Below are positions 1 to 11,310 of a DNA stretch of 64,000 nt, one piece after another. The translations under genes and the position numbers were made by a program. Position 1 is the first letter of the stretch, and each line of letters begins with the position of its first letter. The DNA is taken from contig CM067555.1 of assembly GCA_034509755.1 (NCBI GenBank), positions 10,316,142 to 10,380,141 of the forward strand, in the 5' to 3' direction. Under the pieces are notes generated by a model that saw only the letters and a program-made list of their open reading frames with translations, did no database searches and had not been told where the DNA came from. The stretch comes from Anisodus tanguticus. Lineage: Eukaryota > Streptophyta > Magnoliopsida > Solanales > Solanaceae.

Positions 1-674
1 TCTTAGGGCCCAAAGCGTGCTTGCGACCTAATTTTGATATGATGAAGGACATTAACAACCCAGAAACCATTAAGAACAATTTTAATATAATTAATTGTCC
101 TTTAGCTATGGGTCAAATAGCGATTGCCCATAGATGATATCATAACCTTTTGGAGGTTTCATTAGTTTCTAGGGGTCTGTATTTTCATTAAGGGGAATTA
201 AAATATAAAGAAGTGAACACGAAAAAGTCAATGAAATTCAATATCTACTAGTATCTATAATATAAAAATAATTTTGAGCTTATATACAATGTTATTTCGG
301 TGAAAGACATCACATGAACCCCTTACGCCACTAGCTCCTCCCTGATTCCTAGTACATATGCAAGTTTTGTGATTTTCTAGCAATTTCGTGTTCAGCCACT
401 AATACAATGTCGGATTGCTTGTTTTGGAGTTTTCATAAGCCAATTATGACTTCTCAGTCGATTAACAATACTTTTCATTTCTTTGTTTTCTTTTTCCTTT
501 TGATTTTTTTGGTATTTGAAGAAAAGTATAATCAAATGAGAGTGAATTCAAGATTTAAATTTTATGGTTCAATCATAATGTTCTTACGTTGAAGCCATTG
601 ATTATCACATATGTCTAAACTCTGCCTAAAAATATTGAGTTTAACTGGACATATGGAGCCATATTATATACACC
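1..674. other. No gene seen
   Basis: AT-rich sequence with only short chance open frames (for example 407-592, whose translation is F-rich and resembles nothing I know). No terminal repeats, RNA gene or coding signal is visible. It is the left flank of copia element E1, and the last five bases before E1 (675-679, TTGGT) are its target-site duplication. Confidence 0.5.
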
Positions 675-679
675 TTGGT

Positions 680-885
680 TATTAGCGAATATTCTCAGAA
701 TATTCGCCGTATATTTTGTAATTATGATAAATGTATATTTAAGGTAACTTAGGATTCTAATTGTATTAGGAATCAACCTTTGTAAGGTAAGTTAGGATTC
801 GTACCATATTAGGAATCAACCTTGTACAACTATATATATTGTGAATAATGAAAGAAATCCCCAAGGGAAATTATTTCATCTTTCA
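680..885 (+). repeat. E1 5' LTR (206 bp)
   Basis: Begins TATTAGCG rather than the usual TG and ends CTTTCA right before the primer-binding site. It contains a perfect inverted repeat, 11-bp arms GCGAATATTCT (685-695) and its complement (697-707) with one base between, almost at the outer end. A 43-bp unit starting GGTAACTTAGG is tandemly duplicated (743-785, 786-828, imperfect). A TATATATATT run at 831-840 is a candidate promoter TATA box. Confidence 0.93.
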
Positions 886-898
886 TGGTATCAGAGCC
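886..898 (+). promoter_or_regulatory. E1 primer-binding site, initiator tRNA-Met
   Basis: TGGTATCAGAGCC abuts the 5' LTR. It matches the complement of the 3' end of plant initiator tRNA-Met, the usual copia primer, and primes minus-strand DNA synthesis. Confidence 0.92.
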
Positions 899-1038
899 TA
901 AAACCTAAATCCTTCTCTTCCTCATTCTCGGCCGAAATCAGCATTTTTTTTCCTGATTTCACAGGAAAAAAAAATCTGGTTTCTTCCTCCCTATCTCGGC
1001 CAAACCAGGAAATTCCCTTCCCTCGGCAGGCGGCAACC

Positions 1039-1880
1039 ATGTCTTCCCCCACAAATCCCGTTTCATCCACTGGCACACTTGACAACCCCTCTCAACGTTT
1101 AGTATCTTCTTTTCATCCGGCATTCGCCGTTAACAACATCAAGAATTTTATCCCTATAATTCTTGACCAAGAAGACTGTCAATATTCCATGTGGATGGAA
1201 CTATTCTACATTCATACAACGTGCTCGATCACATTGACGAATCTGTTCCTCGTCCCACCGATGTTACAGACTCAATTTGGTGTCGTCTTGACGCCATCGT
1301 CAAACAATAGATCTACGACACCATCTCTAAAGATCTGTTATGCACTATCATGAAAACAGGTGCTACGGCACGTGAACTTTGGGTCAGGCTAGAAGAAATC
1401 TTTCAGGACAATAAAAATACTCGGGCTGTGTATTTGGAAGAGCAATTCAACAATACCCGCCTCGAGAATTTTAAATACATGTCCGAATATTGTAAGCAAC
1501 TGAAACTCATAACCGATCAACTATCCAACGTCGGGACTTCTGTTTCAGAAACCAAGATGGTGCTTCAACTTGTTGCGGGTTTACCGAAAGGTGAATATGA
1601 CACACTCGCAACAATGATTCAACTAGCCAACCCTCTCCCAAGTTTCAATAAGGCACGTTCACAACTATTGTTGGAAGAAACTAGACGTGCTAAACAAGAG
1701 GAACTTAATCAAAAGGCGCTAGCCGTTGACGGGATGGCAACACCGCGGCCAGCAGCAACCAGCAGTTCCAGCAGCAGCAGCAGAGTGGCGGAGGTCGTGG
1801 CGGCAGAGGTCGCAACAACAAAGGCAAAGGCAGCGGAAAGGGCCAACGCAACCGGTGGATCGGACAGCACCAACCACTAG
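1039..1880 (+). pseudogene. E1 gag (broken)
   Basis: Nucleocapsid/capsid polyprotein of E1. The ATG at 1039 is chosen because it follows a short leader and is followed by the F-H-P-A-F-A-V-N-N-I-K-N-F-I-P-I block seen at the start of gag in elements E3 and E7 of this window. The frame breaks near 1212 (a two-base loss is the simplest reading), continues in another frame, hits an in-frame TAG at 1308 where related copies have Trp, then runs open from 1311 to a TAG at 1878. The middle part (EIFQDNKNTRAVYLEEQF) is the UBN2-like copia gag domain. I see no CCHC zinc knuckle; the C-terminus dissolves into a Gln/Ser/Ala-rich low-complexity stretch. Confidence 0.85.
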
Positions 1881-2230
1881 ACAAGAGCAGCAGCGGTGGT
1901 CCAATGCGGTCCAAAGGCGGTGGCCCAACCGGCAGAACTAGGCCTCACTCGCATGCCCGTACCCGACCGGCAGGGCCCAATTCCAAAGCAGCCTTGGTCG
2001 ATCGGCCCCTTGGTCCCCGCCCCGCCCACGTGCGGCCCCACCCAGAAGAAGAAGATGCCCACCGATGGCAATCCAAAGAAGAAGAAGAAGAATCGCAGCA
2101 GCCCCATTGCGGTCCAGAATAAAGAAGACACGCAGAAGCAGCGGCTCAAAGAAGAGAGCCGGCAGCAGCCCGGCAAAGAAGACTGCGGCAGCAGCCCTCA
2201 AAGAAGACGGCGGCAGCATTTCGGCCCAGC
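1881..2230 (+). repeat. GC-rich low-complexity linker in E1
   Basis: A GC-rich stretch of GCAGCAG and AAGAAGA repeats and CGGCCC runs between gag and protease. It is open in several frames on both strands, which is a composition effect and not evidence of separate genes. The true gag-pol frame cannot be followed through it. Confidence 0.7.
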
Positions 2231-2751
2231 TGCCGGCCCCGACCGACTTGGGCCAAGCATACACCACTGTGAACCTTCAACAGCCCGACGACAATTGGTA
2301 CATGGACACCGGAGCCACATCTCACCTCACCCGGCCGTCAGGTAACCTATCTCAACTAAGTCGGCTAAAGTGTCCTCAATTTATTACTGTATGCAATGGT
2401 CATCGCATTCCAATTGAAGGTTACGGTAACACACACACCAAACATCCACACCCACCTTTCTCCCTAAACCACGTCCTATACACTCCTAACATCATTAAAA
2501 ACTTAATCTATGTTAGAAAATTCACTAGCAATAATTCTGTGTCTGTCGAATTTGACCCTTTTGGTTTTTCTGTGAAGGAACTCAATACGGGGAAAATTCT
2601 TACACGCTGCAATAGTGTGGGAGATCTCTACTCATTCACTCAATCTTCCGCTGACAGACCACAAGCACCTATGTCCCTTGCGGCGATCTCTCTCTCCACT
2701 TGGTACAACAGACTCGGACATCCCGGAGACCCACTTTTTTACCTTTCTTAG
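2231..2751 (+). pseudogene. E1 protease and gag-pre-integrase domain
   Basis: The frame that contains DNWYMDTGATSH (about 2290-2325) is the copia aspartic protease, with the catalytic D-T-G intact. It is followed by the hydrophobic block HVLYTPNIIKNLIYV and by the gag-pre-integrase signature WYNRLGHPG near 2702-2728. The frame ends at a TAG at 2749-2751. Comparison with the next frame shows that a single-base change in a T run near 2737-2745 moved the reading frame; the integrase continues one frame over. Confidence 0.88.
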
Positions 2752-3580
2752 GACTTCTAAGCGTATTCAATGTAATAATGGGAAAATTTCCCAACACTGT
2801 TTTTCTTGTCCACTAGGCAAACATACTCGTCTTCCATTTATGTCATCAAACAATGTTACTTTTTCTCCCTTTGATATTGTTCATGCTGATTTGTGGACAT
2901 CTCCGATTGTTAGCTCTTTGGGTCATAAATTCTATCTAGTATTCTTTGATGATTTTTCACATTTTGTCTGGATTTACCCACTGAAATTCAAATCTGAAGT
3001 TTGTGCCAAATTCCTCGAGTTTCAAAAATTCATTAAGACACAATTTGAAAAATCTATTAAATCATTCCAATGTGATAATGGACGTGAATTTAATAACTCG
3101 GCATTTCACAATTTCTGTTCTAAACAAGGCATGATTTTCCATTTTTCTTGTCCCTATACTTCTTCCCAAAACGGAAAGGCTGAAAGAATTATACGTACCA
3201 TCAATAACATGGTCCGCATACTTCTATTTCATGCCTTCCTACCACCGCCTTTTTGGGTCTATGCTATCAAAATGGTAGAATCCCTCCTAAATATTTTACC
3301 AACTAGCACACTCCAAAACAAGACCCCTACCGAAATCCTATACCGTAGGCAACCATCTTATGATCACCTACGTATTTTTGGATGCTTATGCTACCCCAAC
3401 ATAGCCTCCACAACACCTCACAAACTTGCCCCTCGCACTCTGCCATGTGTCTTCCTTGGTCTGTCTCCTAATCATCGGGGCTATTTGTGCTATGACATTC
3501 CTACTCGCAAAATCATCGTCTCCCGTCACGTCACCTTTAACGAGACAACCTTTCCTTTTTCCAATCTCCGGAAAATTTAG
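2747..3580 (+). pseudogene. E1 integrase
   Basis: Inserts element cDNA into host DNA. A zinc-binding HHCC region at the start gives way to the rve core: catalytic residues are visible in HADLWTSP (D), QCDNGREF (D) and NGKAERIIR (E), with the expected order and spacing. The C-terminal GKx-type segment with FGCLCYP and PCVFLGLS follows. All three DDE residues are kept. An in-frame TAG at 3578-3580 separates it from the RT, after which the same frame continues. Confidence 0.88.
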
Positions 3581-4783
3581 ACCACCGATTACTTCTTTCT
3601 CGATGAACCGAGTTTGTCTCCGATCATCCAAAATCTGTACCAACAGCAGCCCACTATTCTGACACCACTGCTGCCTCCAGCAGTGTCAGCTGACCCTCCA
3701 GCAGCAATGCTGCCACCCAATCCAGCTTCCACACCACCCATGCTGCACCCTGTCGAGTCTACCGCACCACCCACACTACCTCTAGTCCAGCAAATCCAGC
3801 AACCAGTCGAGTCTCCTACTTCGCAAAGAACACCGCCGCCAACCGATCCCGGCCCAGCCCCTACCGCCTACCATCCAAAGAACCGGTCCCGACCTCCCAT
3901 TGCTGCCCTCTCACCGCATGGAGACTCGTGCATAACACGGGATCTTCAAACCCAAGGTTCACTTCAATCTCTCCACACAAACTTATCACCCATTCCAAAG
4001 AATCCAAAACTAGCTAAACTGGACCCCAATTGGAATGCGGCCATGTGCGAGGAGTTTAACGCTTTAACCAAGCAGAACACTTGGGATTTGGTACCTAGAC
4101 CAGCTGGTGTGAATGTTATCCGGTGTATGTGGCTATTTCGTCACAAGTTCAGAGACAGTGGTGACTTAGAGAGGTATAAGGCAAGACTAGTTGCAAATGA
4201 CACTAATCAGCATAAGGGTATTGATTGTGGTGAGACATTCAGTCTGGTTGTTAAACCGGCCACTATTCGGACTGTTCTCAGTATTGCTATGGGCATGCAT
4301 TGGCCGATTCATCAGCTTGATGTCAAGAATGCATTTCTTCATGGGGATTTAAAAGAGACTGTGTACATGCATCAGCCTCCTGGTTTTCTTCATCCGGCAG
4401 CTCCGCAGTTTGTGTGTCATATCAGAAAGTCATTGTATGGATTGAAACAGGCCCCCCGCGCTTGGTATGATCGGTTCGCCAGGTATCTTCTGCAAATTGG
4501 TTTTGTATGTAGCATGTGTAATACCTCTCTCTTCACTTTTCACCGAGGTAGCAACACTGCATATTTGCTATTATATGTCGACGATATTGTTCTTACTGCC
4601 TCATCTGCCGGGTTGAAGAATGAAATCATTGCTCTACTCAAAACTGAATTTGCTATGACTAACTTGGGCAAGCTAAGTTATTTTTTGGGTATATCAGTGA
4701 CTAGATCTGCAACCACTATATTCCTGTGTCAGCGAAAGTATGCAAGAAGAGATAGTGTACGGGGCCAAGATGGCAAATTGTAA
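3581..4783 (+). pseudogene. E1 reverse transcriptase
   Basis: Copies element RNA into DNA. After a Pro/Thr-rich linker, the copia RT domain (RVT_2) begins at LDPNWNAAM near 4020; NTWDLVPRP, KARLVAN, QLDVKNAFLHGDL and SLYGLKQAPRAWY follow in order, and the catalytic YVDD is intact near 4576-4587. The frame fails just after the fingers/palm: a one-base insertion near 4743 ends it at TAA 4781-4783 and a second indel near 4797 restores it. Confidence 0.88.
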
Positions 4784-5542
4784 AATTATGCCAACTCGGT
4801 GGACTCAAAATCCAAGCTTAGTGCCAATGACGGTGCGCCAATTTCTGATCCCACTCTATATCGGAGTCTAGCAGGTGCTCTTCAATATCTTACATTCACT
4901 AGACCTGATATTGCATATGTCGTTCAGCAGGTGTGTCTGTTCATGCACGACCCCCGAGAGTCCCATTTTGACGCCCTCAAACGTATTATCAGATATGTTA
5001 AGGGCACACTTGACTTTGGTTTACATCTATACCCCTCTGCCCCAACCAAGTTGCTAGCCTACACGGATGCAGATTGGGCAGGATGCTCTGACACACGTCG
5101 CTCCACCTCAGGGTACTGTGTATTTCTTGGGGATAATCTTATCTCATGGTCCGCCAAGCGGCAGGCCACGCTGTCCCGTTCGAGTGCTGAAGCAGAATAT
5201 CGCGTAGTTGCTAATGTCGTCGCTGAGATCTGTTGGCTCCGAAATCTTCTTTTGGAGCTCCAGTGTCCATTACGCAAGGCATCTATAGTCTATTGTGCCA
5301 ACACATCTGCTATCTATATGTCTCATAATCCAGTCCAACATCAGCGGACTAAGCATATTGAGATGGATATCCACTTTGTGCGAGAGAAGGTTGCTCGTGG
5401 TCAGGTCAAAATTTTACACGTGCCTTCCTCTTATCGGTATGCAGACATTTTAACAAAGGGACTACCGCGACAGCTCTTCACCGACTTTCGATCCAGCCTT
5501 AGCATTCGGCCTCCTCCCGCTCCGTCTGAGGGGGAGTATTAG
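4784..5542 (+). pseudogene. E1 RNase H
   Basis: Degrades RNA in the RNA:DNA hybrid. The frame carries the connection (TRPDIAYVVQQVCLFMHDP) and RNase H motifs TDADWAGC, SRSSAEAEY and TKHIEMDIHFVREKV. The block that reads YCDN in E3, E7 and E10 reads YCAN here (near 5293-5304), so a conserved acidic active-site residue has been replaced by Ala. The stop codon TAG (5540-5542) lies inside the first six bases of the 3' LTR. Confidence 0.87.
5527..5536 (+). promoter_or_regulatory. E1 polypurine tract
   Basis: TGAGGGGGAG directly abuts the 3' LTR and would prime plus-strand DNA synthesis. It overlaps the last codons of RNase H. Confidence 0.85.
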
Positions 5543-5742
5543 CGAATATTCTCAGAATATTCGCAGTATATTTTGTAATTATGATAAATGTATATTTAAG
5601 GTAACTTAGGATTCTAATTATATTAGGAATCAACCTTTGTAAGGTAAGTTAGGATTCGTACCATATTAGGAATCAACCTTGTACAGCTATATATATTGTG
5701 AATAATGAAAGAAATCCCCAAGGGAAATTATTTCATCTTTCA
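5537..5742 (+). repeat. E1 3' LTR (206 bp)
   Basis: Same length as the 5' LTR, with three base differences by eye (C/A in the CGCC/CGCA following the palindrome, G/A in the first tandem unit, A/G before the TATA run). It keeps the 11-bp-arm palindrome and the 43-bp tandem duplication. TTGGT follows at 5743-5747 as the right target-site duplication. Confidence 0.93.
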
Positions 5743-6138
5743 TTGGTCATGCTCGTGTGTTTATATGTTGATAGATGCCGAGGATTGATATGGAAACCTG
5801 GATAAGTAACACAATGTAGTAGTATATTAAATGAATATTGTAGGAGGCATAAGATTCATATGATGATGTGCTCTCAGGCACATATTATGAATACTGGATC
5901 AAACAACATTATTTTGTAGAACTCCTAAACTATAGTACTCATCTCAGTCTTCCCCTTGGCCGCCTTATTACGGGACAACATCTTCTGGATCACATCTACC
6001 TTCTTGTATTTATAACAAGAAGCACAAAGTAAATAAAATCCAAAATTTAGCACACTCAATCCTGCTAACAACTAATAAAAGTAATCAAGCTTGTCTTTGT
6101 TCAAGTTGTTGTTAGCCAACCAGCCACCATTCACCTTG

Positions 6139-7257
6139 TGTTGGTTTACAAAGGTTGCAGGAAACGAGAATTACAAGTAACTGCAAAGTAATTCAAGAAC
6201 TGAAAATTACAATAGAACAACAAAACTGAAATTACAAGTTTGTTGAAGAAGAAAAACTGGAAACTGTTTTTGTTTGCTGAGTCGAGTGTGGCACTCTGTC
6301 CTTAAGACAATATTGCCCCGTATGTATCCTTTATACGTCCTGGATAATTCATCTCCCAAGATAAAACAGCAATGGAACACTTGAGCAAAGGAAACTGAAG
6401 AGCTACCGTGAAGAATATTGAGTAACGAAATGATGCTTGGAAGTTGTAGGAAGAACTGTTTACTGCTTGTGTATTTTCGTGTATTGTAAGTGTGCCTCAA
6501 CAATTGTGCAAGGGGTGTTTATATAGGTGAGGGAAGGGCTGTTTAACTGCCTCCATAACAGCCATTATTGGCCAAATAATGGCCATTATGGAGGTAGTAA
6601 AGCCATCAAAATAAATGGTGGAAGACACCAACGGATTGGCCATTATAGGAGGAGTAATTCAGCCAAAATAAATGGCTAATTGAGTGTTTGGCGTTTCTAC
6701 TTTGACTGTCCAAATTCTGACTTTCTGGAAACTTCAAGGACCAAACTGTACATCTTGAAAATTCAGGGACCAAACTGTACATATGAAAGAATTTTGGTCC
6801 AAACTGTACATATAAAACTTCTGGGGCAAAGTTCTCTGGCCCAAAAAGATAAGACCCGCAGACCCCGGAACCGGACGGGCGGTGGCGACGCGTGTGTGGG
6901 CTTTCCTCGAACTAAGCACATCTAGGTCCTCCCTCCTTTAAACACATGGGATACCCCTTGGGGTCCCAAACCCCAAACCAATTTTGAGTCTTATATACAC
7001 AACAATTCTTTCTTCCTCTACCGATGAGGGAGAATTGAACACAATACCACACTTTCCATGCTTCAAACACCTCACTTCGTGGACTAATATCTCTTTCATT
7101 TCTCAATGAAATTTGACGATTCTTGGCCCTACGGTTATCTACGTACTTAGTAGATCATGCATGTGTGAAGAACCAGATTCTCCAACATACATAACACTAG
7201 TGTTTAAGCCGTTAAAGTTGGTCGGTCGCAACTCCCGCCAAAGGCAAATTTCCAACA
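6139..7257 (-). mobile_element. E2: solo LTR of the E9 family
   Basis: A 1,119-bp copy of the E9 LTR in minus orientation: its outer ends are TGTTGG (6139) and TCCAACA (7251-7257), and a perfect TSD CCTTG lies at 6134-6138 and 7258-7262. No internal domain is present, so it arose by recombination between two LTRs. The promoter-like TATATAAA is at 6518-6525 (minus). The first 330 bp in LTR orientation match the E9 LTRs very closely, while about 130 bp at the other end are more divergent. It sits in the last exon of the NPF pseudogene, between the codons for IVNKV and NGGW. Confidence 0.93.
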
Positions 7258-8484
7258 CCTTGTTCACAATACTCACCACCACTGAGCTTATGTAGTATCC
7301 AATTGCCAGTGAAGACCAAGAAATCGCGGTACTTAGCGCTTTCATGCTTGATGAGCTCTCTAATAGAAGAAATCCATTAATCCGACAAATGTGAACATAT
7401 CGGCTAAACCAAAGATCACGTATTGGTAGCCTAGCCAGAAGACGCACATTGACAATGGTGTGGCGGATTCAACCATATTATACTTAATGGCAACTGCATT
7501 TTCGGTGTTTTTCTACTACTACAGCTACTGCCATTGACAGATGAAAGCACTAGGCCAACACCTATACGTTGCAGTTGTCGAATCCCTGTGAATTTCTTGC
7601 TATTGGGATAAAAACGCGTTCATAGATAGGGATCAGGATGATCATAAACTGAAGTGGAATTGCAGGAATTGACTCCCCTGGAACTTCAAACTTGTGGATT
7701 TTTCTGTCCATTGTTGTGCTTTGTTGGATAGTGAATGTTTGGAGCTGAGCGAAACATGTGTTCATGAAGACAGTACTCAATATAATTGGAAGCATTCTGA
7801 CTACAATTTTTGCCTCTTCAAATTGTGTGACTGTACATAGTCTCCATGGTCCATGTGCCTGGTGAGTCCTCATTATCGCTGCCCGGTCTAAAAACCTAAA
7901 AATATTTCAGGGCTTTATCATTTATGCCAATATCAATAATCAGCTAGACATAAATTGAGAGATTGTAAAATGTATTTACATACTTGAATTGGTTAGTTTA
8001 TCGAAAAATCTCGGTATCGTATCCAGCTTCGTTGTCATGAACCTCGTGTAACTCGTGTTCATTCTCTGGCGAAGTAAGATTTCTGTTTCTAAGTGCTACA
8101 ACAAACACCTGCATAATACGCGTAAGGGGGCTTCCATTCATTACATTGTTTCTGTACAATGATTTTCCCATTGTAAGGAACAGAATTGCCAATCCTACTA
8201 CAATACTGCAAATAGAAAAAGACCAATCCCATCCTTGATTCTCACTTATCCAAACAACAAACGTGCACCAAATAGGGCTCCAGTGGTGAGGAAAAACATA
8301 AGCCAATTGAAGTAGCTTGATAATTTAGCAGCCTCTTTAGGGTCCTTCTCATCATATTGATCGGCTCCTAAAGGTGGCGCCGCTGCTTTGACTCCACTAG
8401 TCCCGATTGCAACTAGAGAAAGTCCCGCGTATAAGATTTGCCAATTGGCATTTATTTGCAGACTCGCATTGGTTCATTTGGCTC

Positions 8485-8661
8485 TGATAGAATATTACAA
8501 GAATATTTTCGTATCATTGTATATCTTTTATATTAGCTAAAGTTATATTTCGATTGTAATTAGGAAGATTAGTTATCCAGTTTGTAACCATGTAAATAAT
8601 TATGTAACACAATACTTATTGTACACAATAATCAATGAAAGAAAGAGAACATATTCCTTTA
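8485..8661 (+). repeat. E3 5' LTR (177 bp)
   Basis: Starts TGATAGAATATTAC and ends CATATTCCTTTA, so the 3' terminal CA has become TA. About 22 substitutions relative to its partner. Element E10 has an LTR starting with the same TGATAGAATATT, which suggests a related family. Confidence 0.92.
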
Positions 8662-8675
8662 TGGTGTCAGAAGCC
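8662..8675 (+). promoter_or_regulatory. E3 primer-binding site (variant)
   Basis: TGGTGTCAGAAGCC abuts the 5' LTR. It is the initiator tRNA-Met site with two changes from the form in E1 (A to G, and an extra A), consistent with age. Confidence 0.8.
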
Positions 8676-8772
8676 AAACCCTAAACTTGATACCCCAGCC
8701 CCTTCGGCCGCCGCCCCCCTCTTTCTTCTCTACTTCTCGACAAACTCCTCCCCTCTTCTTCCCAAATTTTCA

Positions 8773-9380
8773 ATGGTTGAACAACTCAAATTTCATCCTG
8801 CTCTTGCAGCTAACAACATTAAGAATTTCATTCCAATAACTCTTGAGATGGAAAAAGTTCAGTATTCATCTTGGACGGAATTATTCAAGATTCATTGTCA
8901 TGTGTACAAAGTCATCAACCATATCTTCCCTCCAAAATCAAAGCCCCTGCCTGATGATTCTAATGATGAACTTTGGTCCCGCTTAGATGCGGTTGTCCTA
9001 CAATGGATCTATGGCACGATCTCGAATGATCTATTACATACAATCATTTGAAACCGACGCTACTGCACGACAAACGTGGGAGCGCTTGGAAAGCATTTTT
9101 CACGATAACAAGATACAACATGCCTTGTATTTGGAAAATCAATTCAAGGACATTCAACATGACGATTTTCCTAATGTGTCGGCCTATTTTCAAGAACTTA
9201 AGATGATTGCCGATCAACTCTAACGTCGGTGCACCAGTCACCAATCGTTGCAACTCATTGCGGGTTTGAATGAAACTTATGACGACGTCATTACAATCCT
9301 CCAACAAAGCACGTCATTGCCTTCATTTTATGAGACCCATTCGAGACTCATCCTTGAAGAAACCTAGAAAATCAAGCGGC
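8773..9380 (+). pseudogene. E3 gag (broken)
   Basis: The ATG at 8773 opens the frame with FHPALAANNIKNFIPI, the same start as E1 gag. The frame runs through LQWIYGTISNDLLHTII to a TGA at 9049-9051; the correct continuation (WERLESIFHDNK, QFKDIQHDDFP) is one frame over, ending near 9223, and after that gag can be followed only in pieces to about 9380. No zinc knuckle seen. Confidence 0.83.
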
Positions 9381-9835
9381 CCGTGGCCAACGCAAGCACC
9401 ACCGACGCCGCCCTCGTGACCACCGGCAGTACACTTGCCGACCCGAGGGGCTTGGTCTCTGCCCCGCACCATCGACAAGCCAATGATCCAAAATATGGCT
9501 CACCATCCCGGAATAACAACAAAGGGAGAAATTTCGGCCGAAGCCACTGTGGCCTAGCCAGAAACAGTAACAGTAGTGGCAGAGGGCAGCCCCCGCCGCT
9601 CGGCAGCCACCCGCAGTGGCAGCAACAGCAGCAGCAGCCTCCGCCGTGGGCTGCCCACCTATTATGGGCTGCGTGGGCCAGCCAGCTTGTGCTGATCCAC
9701 CGTGCCCCTACTCGAAGTCCTCTTGGGCCTAAACTACGGCCCGACAGCCCTATCCCGCATTCTCGGTGCACGTCCACAACAGGAATACAATGCACATATC
9801 TCTCCTCCTTCAACCTACGCACCGACGGATATTGA
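9381..9835 (+). pseudogene. E3 gag-pol low-complexity linker
   Basis: An open stretch rich in Asn, Gln, Pro and Ser (9383-9835), including a CAG-repeat run encoding six Gln near 9620-9640. Its position and composition match the linker between gag and protease in E1 and E7. No domain recognised. Confidence 0.6.
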
Positions 9836-10400
9836 GCCGACTATGAACACGATGTCTCTCAACGTTCTAGATGACAATTGGTATATGGATACTGGTGCCA
9901 CATCTCATATGACAGTATCCCATGGTACTCTCTTATTTTTTTTCAATATGAGCAATTTAAATCGTAATATTATTATTGATAGTGGATAAGACATTCCCAT
10001 TCGAGGTTATGGACAATCATCCCTCTCCCCACCACATCCACCGATTGTTTTAAACAATGTCCTCTATGCCCCAAAACTTATCAAAATCTAATCTATGTGC
10101 GTCATTTCACAACCAACAATAATATTTCCCTTGAATTTGATCCTTTTGTTTTTCTATGAAGGGCCTTATCACATGAATGCGAATAATGAGATATGACAGC
10201 ACCAGAGACCTTTATCCTATCACCACCACTGTCGGCCATCCAGCCTCCTCTCTATCAACCTTTGCAGATCTTTCATCTCTTTTATAGCATAATAGATTAG
10301 GACATTAGAGATTTTGTTTTATGCTCCCTTAACAAAAATAAATTTATTGATTGCAAACATGTCTCTAATACTCATTTTTGTGAATCTTGAGTTTTTGGAA
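9836..10400 (+). pseudogene. E3 protease and gag-pre-integrase remnant
   Basis: DDNWYMDTGATSHMT near 9868-9912 is the copia aspartic protease motif with DTG intact. The frame ends at TAA 9987-9989. Recognisable but shifted blocks follow (VLYAPKL near 10060, LEFDPF near 10130), then a much damaged gag-pre-integrase region. Confidence 0.8.
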
Positions 10401-11310
10401 AACATGTCAAATTGCCATTTTATTCTTCATCCACCTGTACTTTAATGTCATTTGATATAATACACGGTGATTTATGGACTTCTCATATTTTAAGCACGAC
10501 CGGGCATAGATATTATGTGTTGTTTTTGGATGATTTTTCCAATGTTCTGTGGACTTTTCCCATTGATAATAAGTCCCAAATATATTCTATTTTTCTTCCC
10601 TGAGTGCTTTACTAAAGACACATTTTGAAAAAAATATCAAATGTTTTCAATGTGACATGGAAGGGAATTTGATAATCAACAATTCAAACTATTCTACGCC
10701 AAACATCACTTTGCTTTTTTGTTTTTCCCGTCTACACACCTCTCCACAAAATAGAAAACCCGAACGAAAAATTAGAACCATAAACAACTTAATTCGTGCC
10801 CTCATTGCCCACGCCTCTATCCCCTCTATTTTTGGCATTACATCTTCTCAATGGAAACATATCTCTTGAACATTCTCCCAAACAAGTCTCTCAAAGACAA
10901 GTCTCCCACTCAAGTTCTCTATCATCGGGATCCTTCCTATAAGAATTTACAAACTTTCGGATGTCTATGCTACCCCCTCCATCCCTCCACTCAAATCAAC
11001 AAGCTACAACCTCGATCATCCCCGTGTGTGTTTCTTGGTTACCCACAATTATCGAGGTTACAATTGTCACGACTTGTCCAACCAAAATATAATCATTTTT
11101 AGGCATGTCATATTCGATGAGTCCCAATTCCTCTTTGTCAAACTCAATTCTCCACCTCCAAATTCCTATGACTTCTTAAATGATGGCCTAAATCCCCTTC
11201 TAATTCCTCACTTGAAAAATCAGTCGCTGACATCACCAGCAACCGACCCAATCACCACCATCCCTAGTCGAGCAGCCCACCCCAGCCCCATAATGGGAGC
11301 CTCGAAATAG
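10401..11310 (+). pseudogene. E3 integrase remnant
   Basis: Pieces in at least three frames: IIHGDLWTSHI and FLDDFSNVLWTFPIDN (10460-10590), a damaged CDNG region near 10645 in which CDN reads CDM, NRKPERKIRTINN (10750-10790) with the catalytic E, then FGCLCYPLHPS and PCVFLGYP to about 11100. At least four frame changes and a stop at 10603 separate them. Confidence 0.83.

Larger units (their letters stand above)
680..5742 (+). mobile_element. E1: complete Ty1/copia LTR retrotransposon
   Basis: Two 206-bp LTRs (680-885 and 5537-5742) flank an interior that reads gag, protease, integrase, reverse transcriptase, RNase H in that order, which is the copia order (integrase before RT). A perfect 5-bp target-site duplication TTGGT lies at 675-679 and 5743-5747. 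The primer-binding site and polypurine tract sit exactly at the LTR edges. My hand alignment finds three substitutions between the LTRs (about 98.5% identity), so the insertion looks recent. Even so, the coding region carries frameshifts and stops in gag, at the protease/integrase join, after integrase and before RNase H, so this copy cannot make its own polyprotein. It lies about 180 bp beyond the end of the NPF pseudogene. Confidence 0.95.

Noticed and set aside
407..592. 61-residue open frame near the left edge
   Set aside because: Phe-rich translation from AT-rich DNA, no homology I recognise and no flanking gene signals.
1705..2345. Several overlapping open frames on both strands
   Set aside because: They come from the GC-rich, low-complexity gag-pol linker of E1; all frames are open for compositional reasons.
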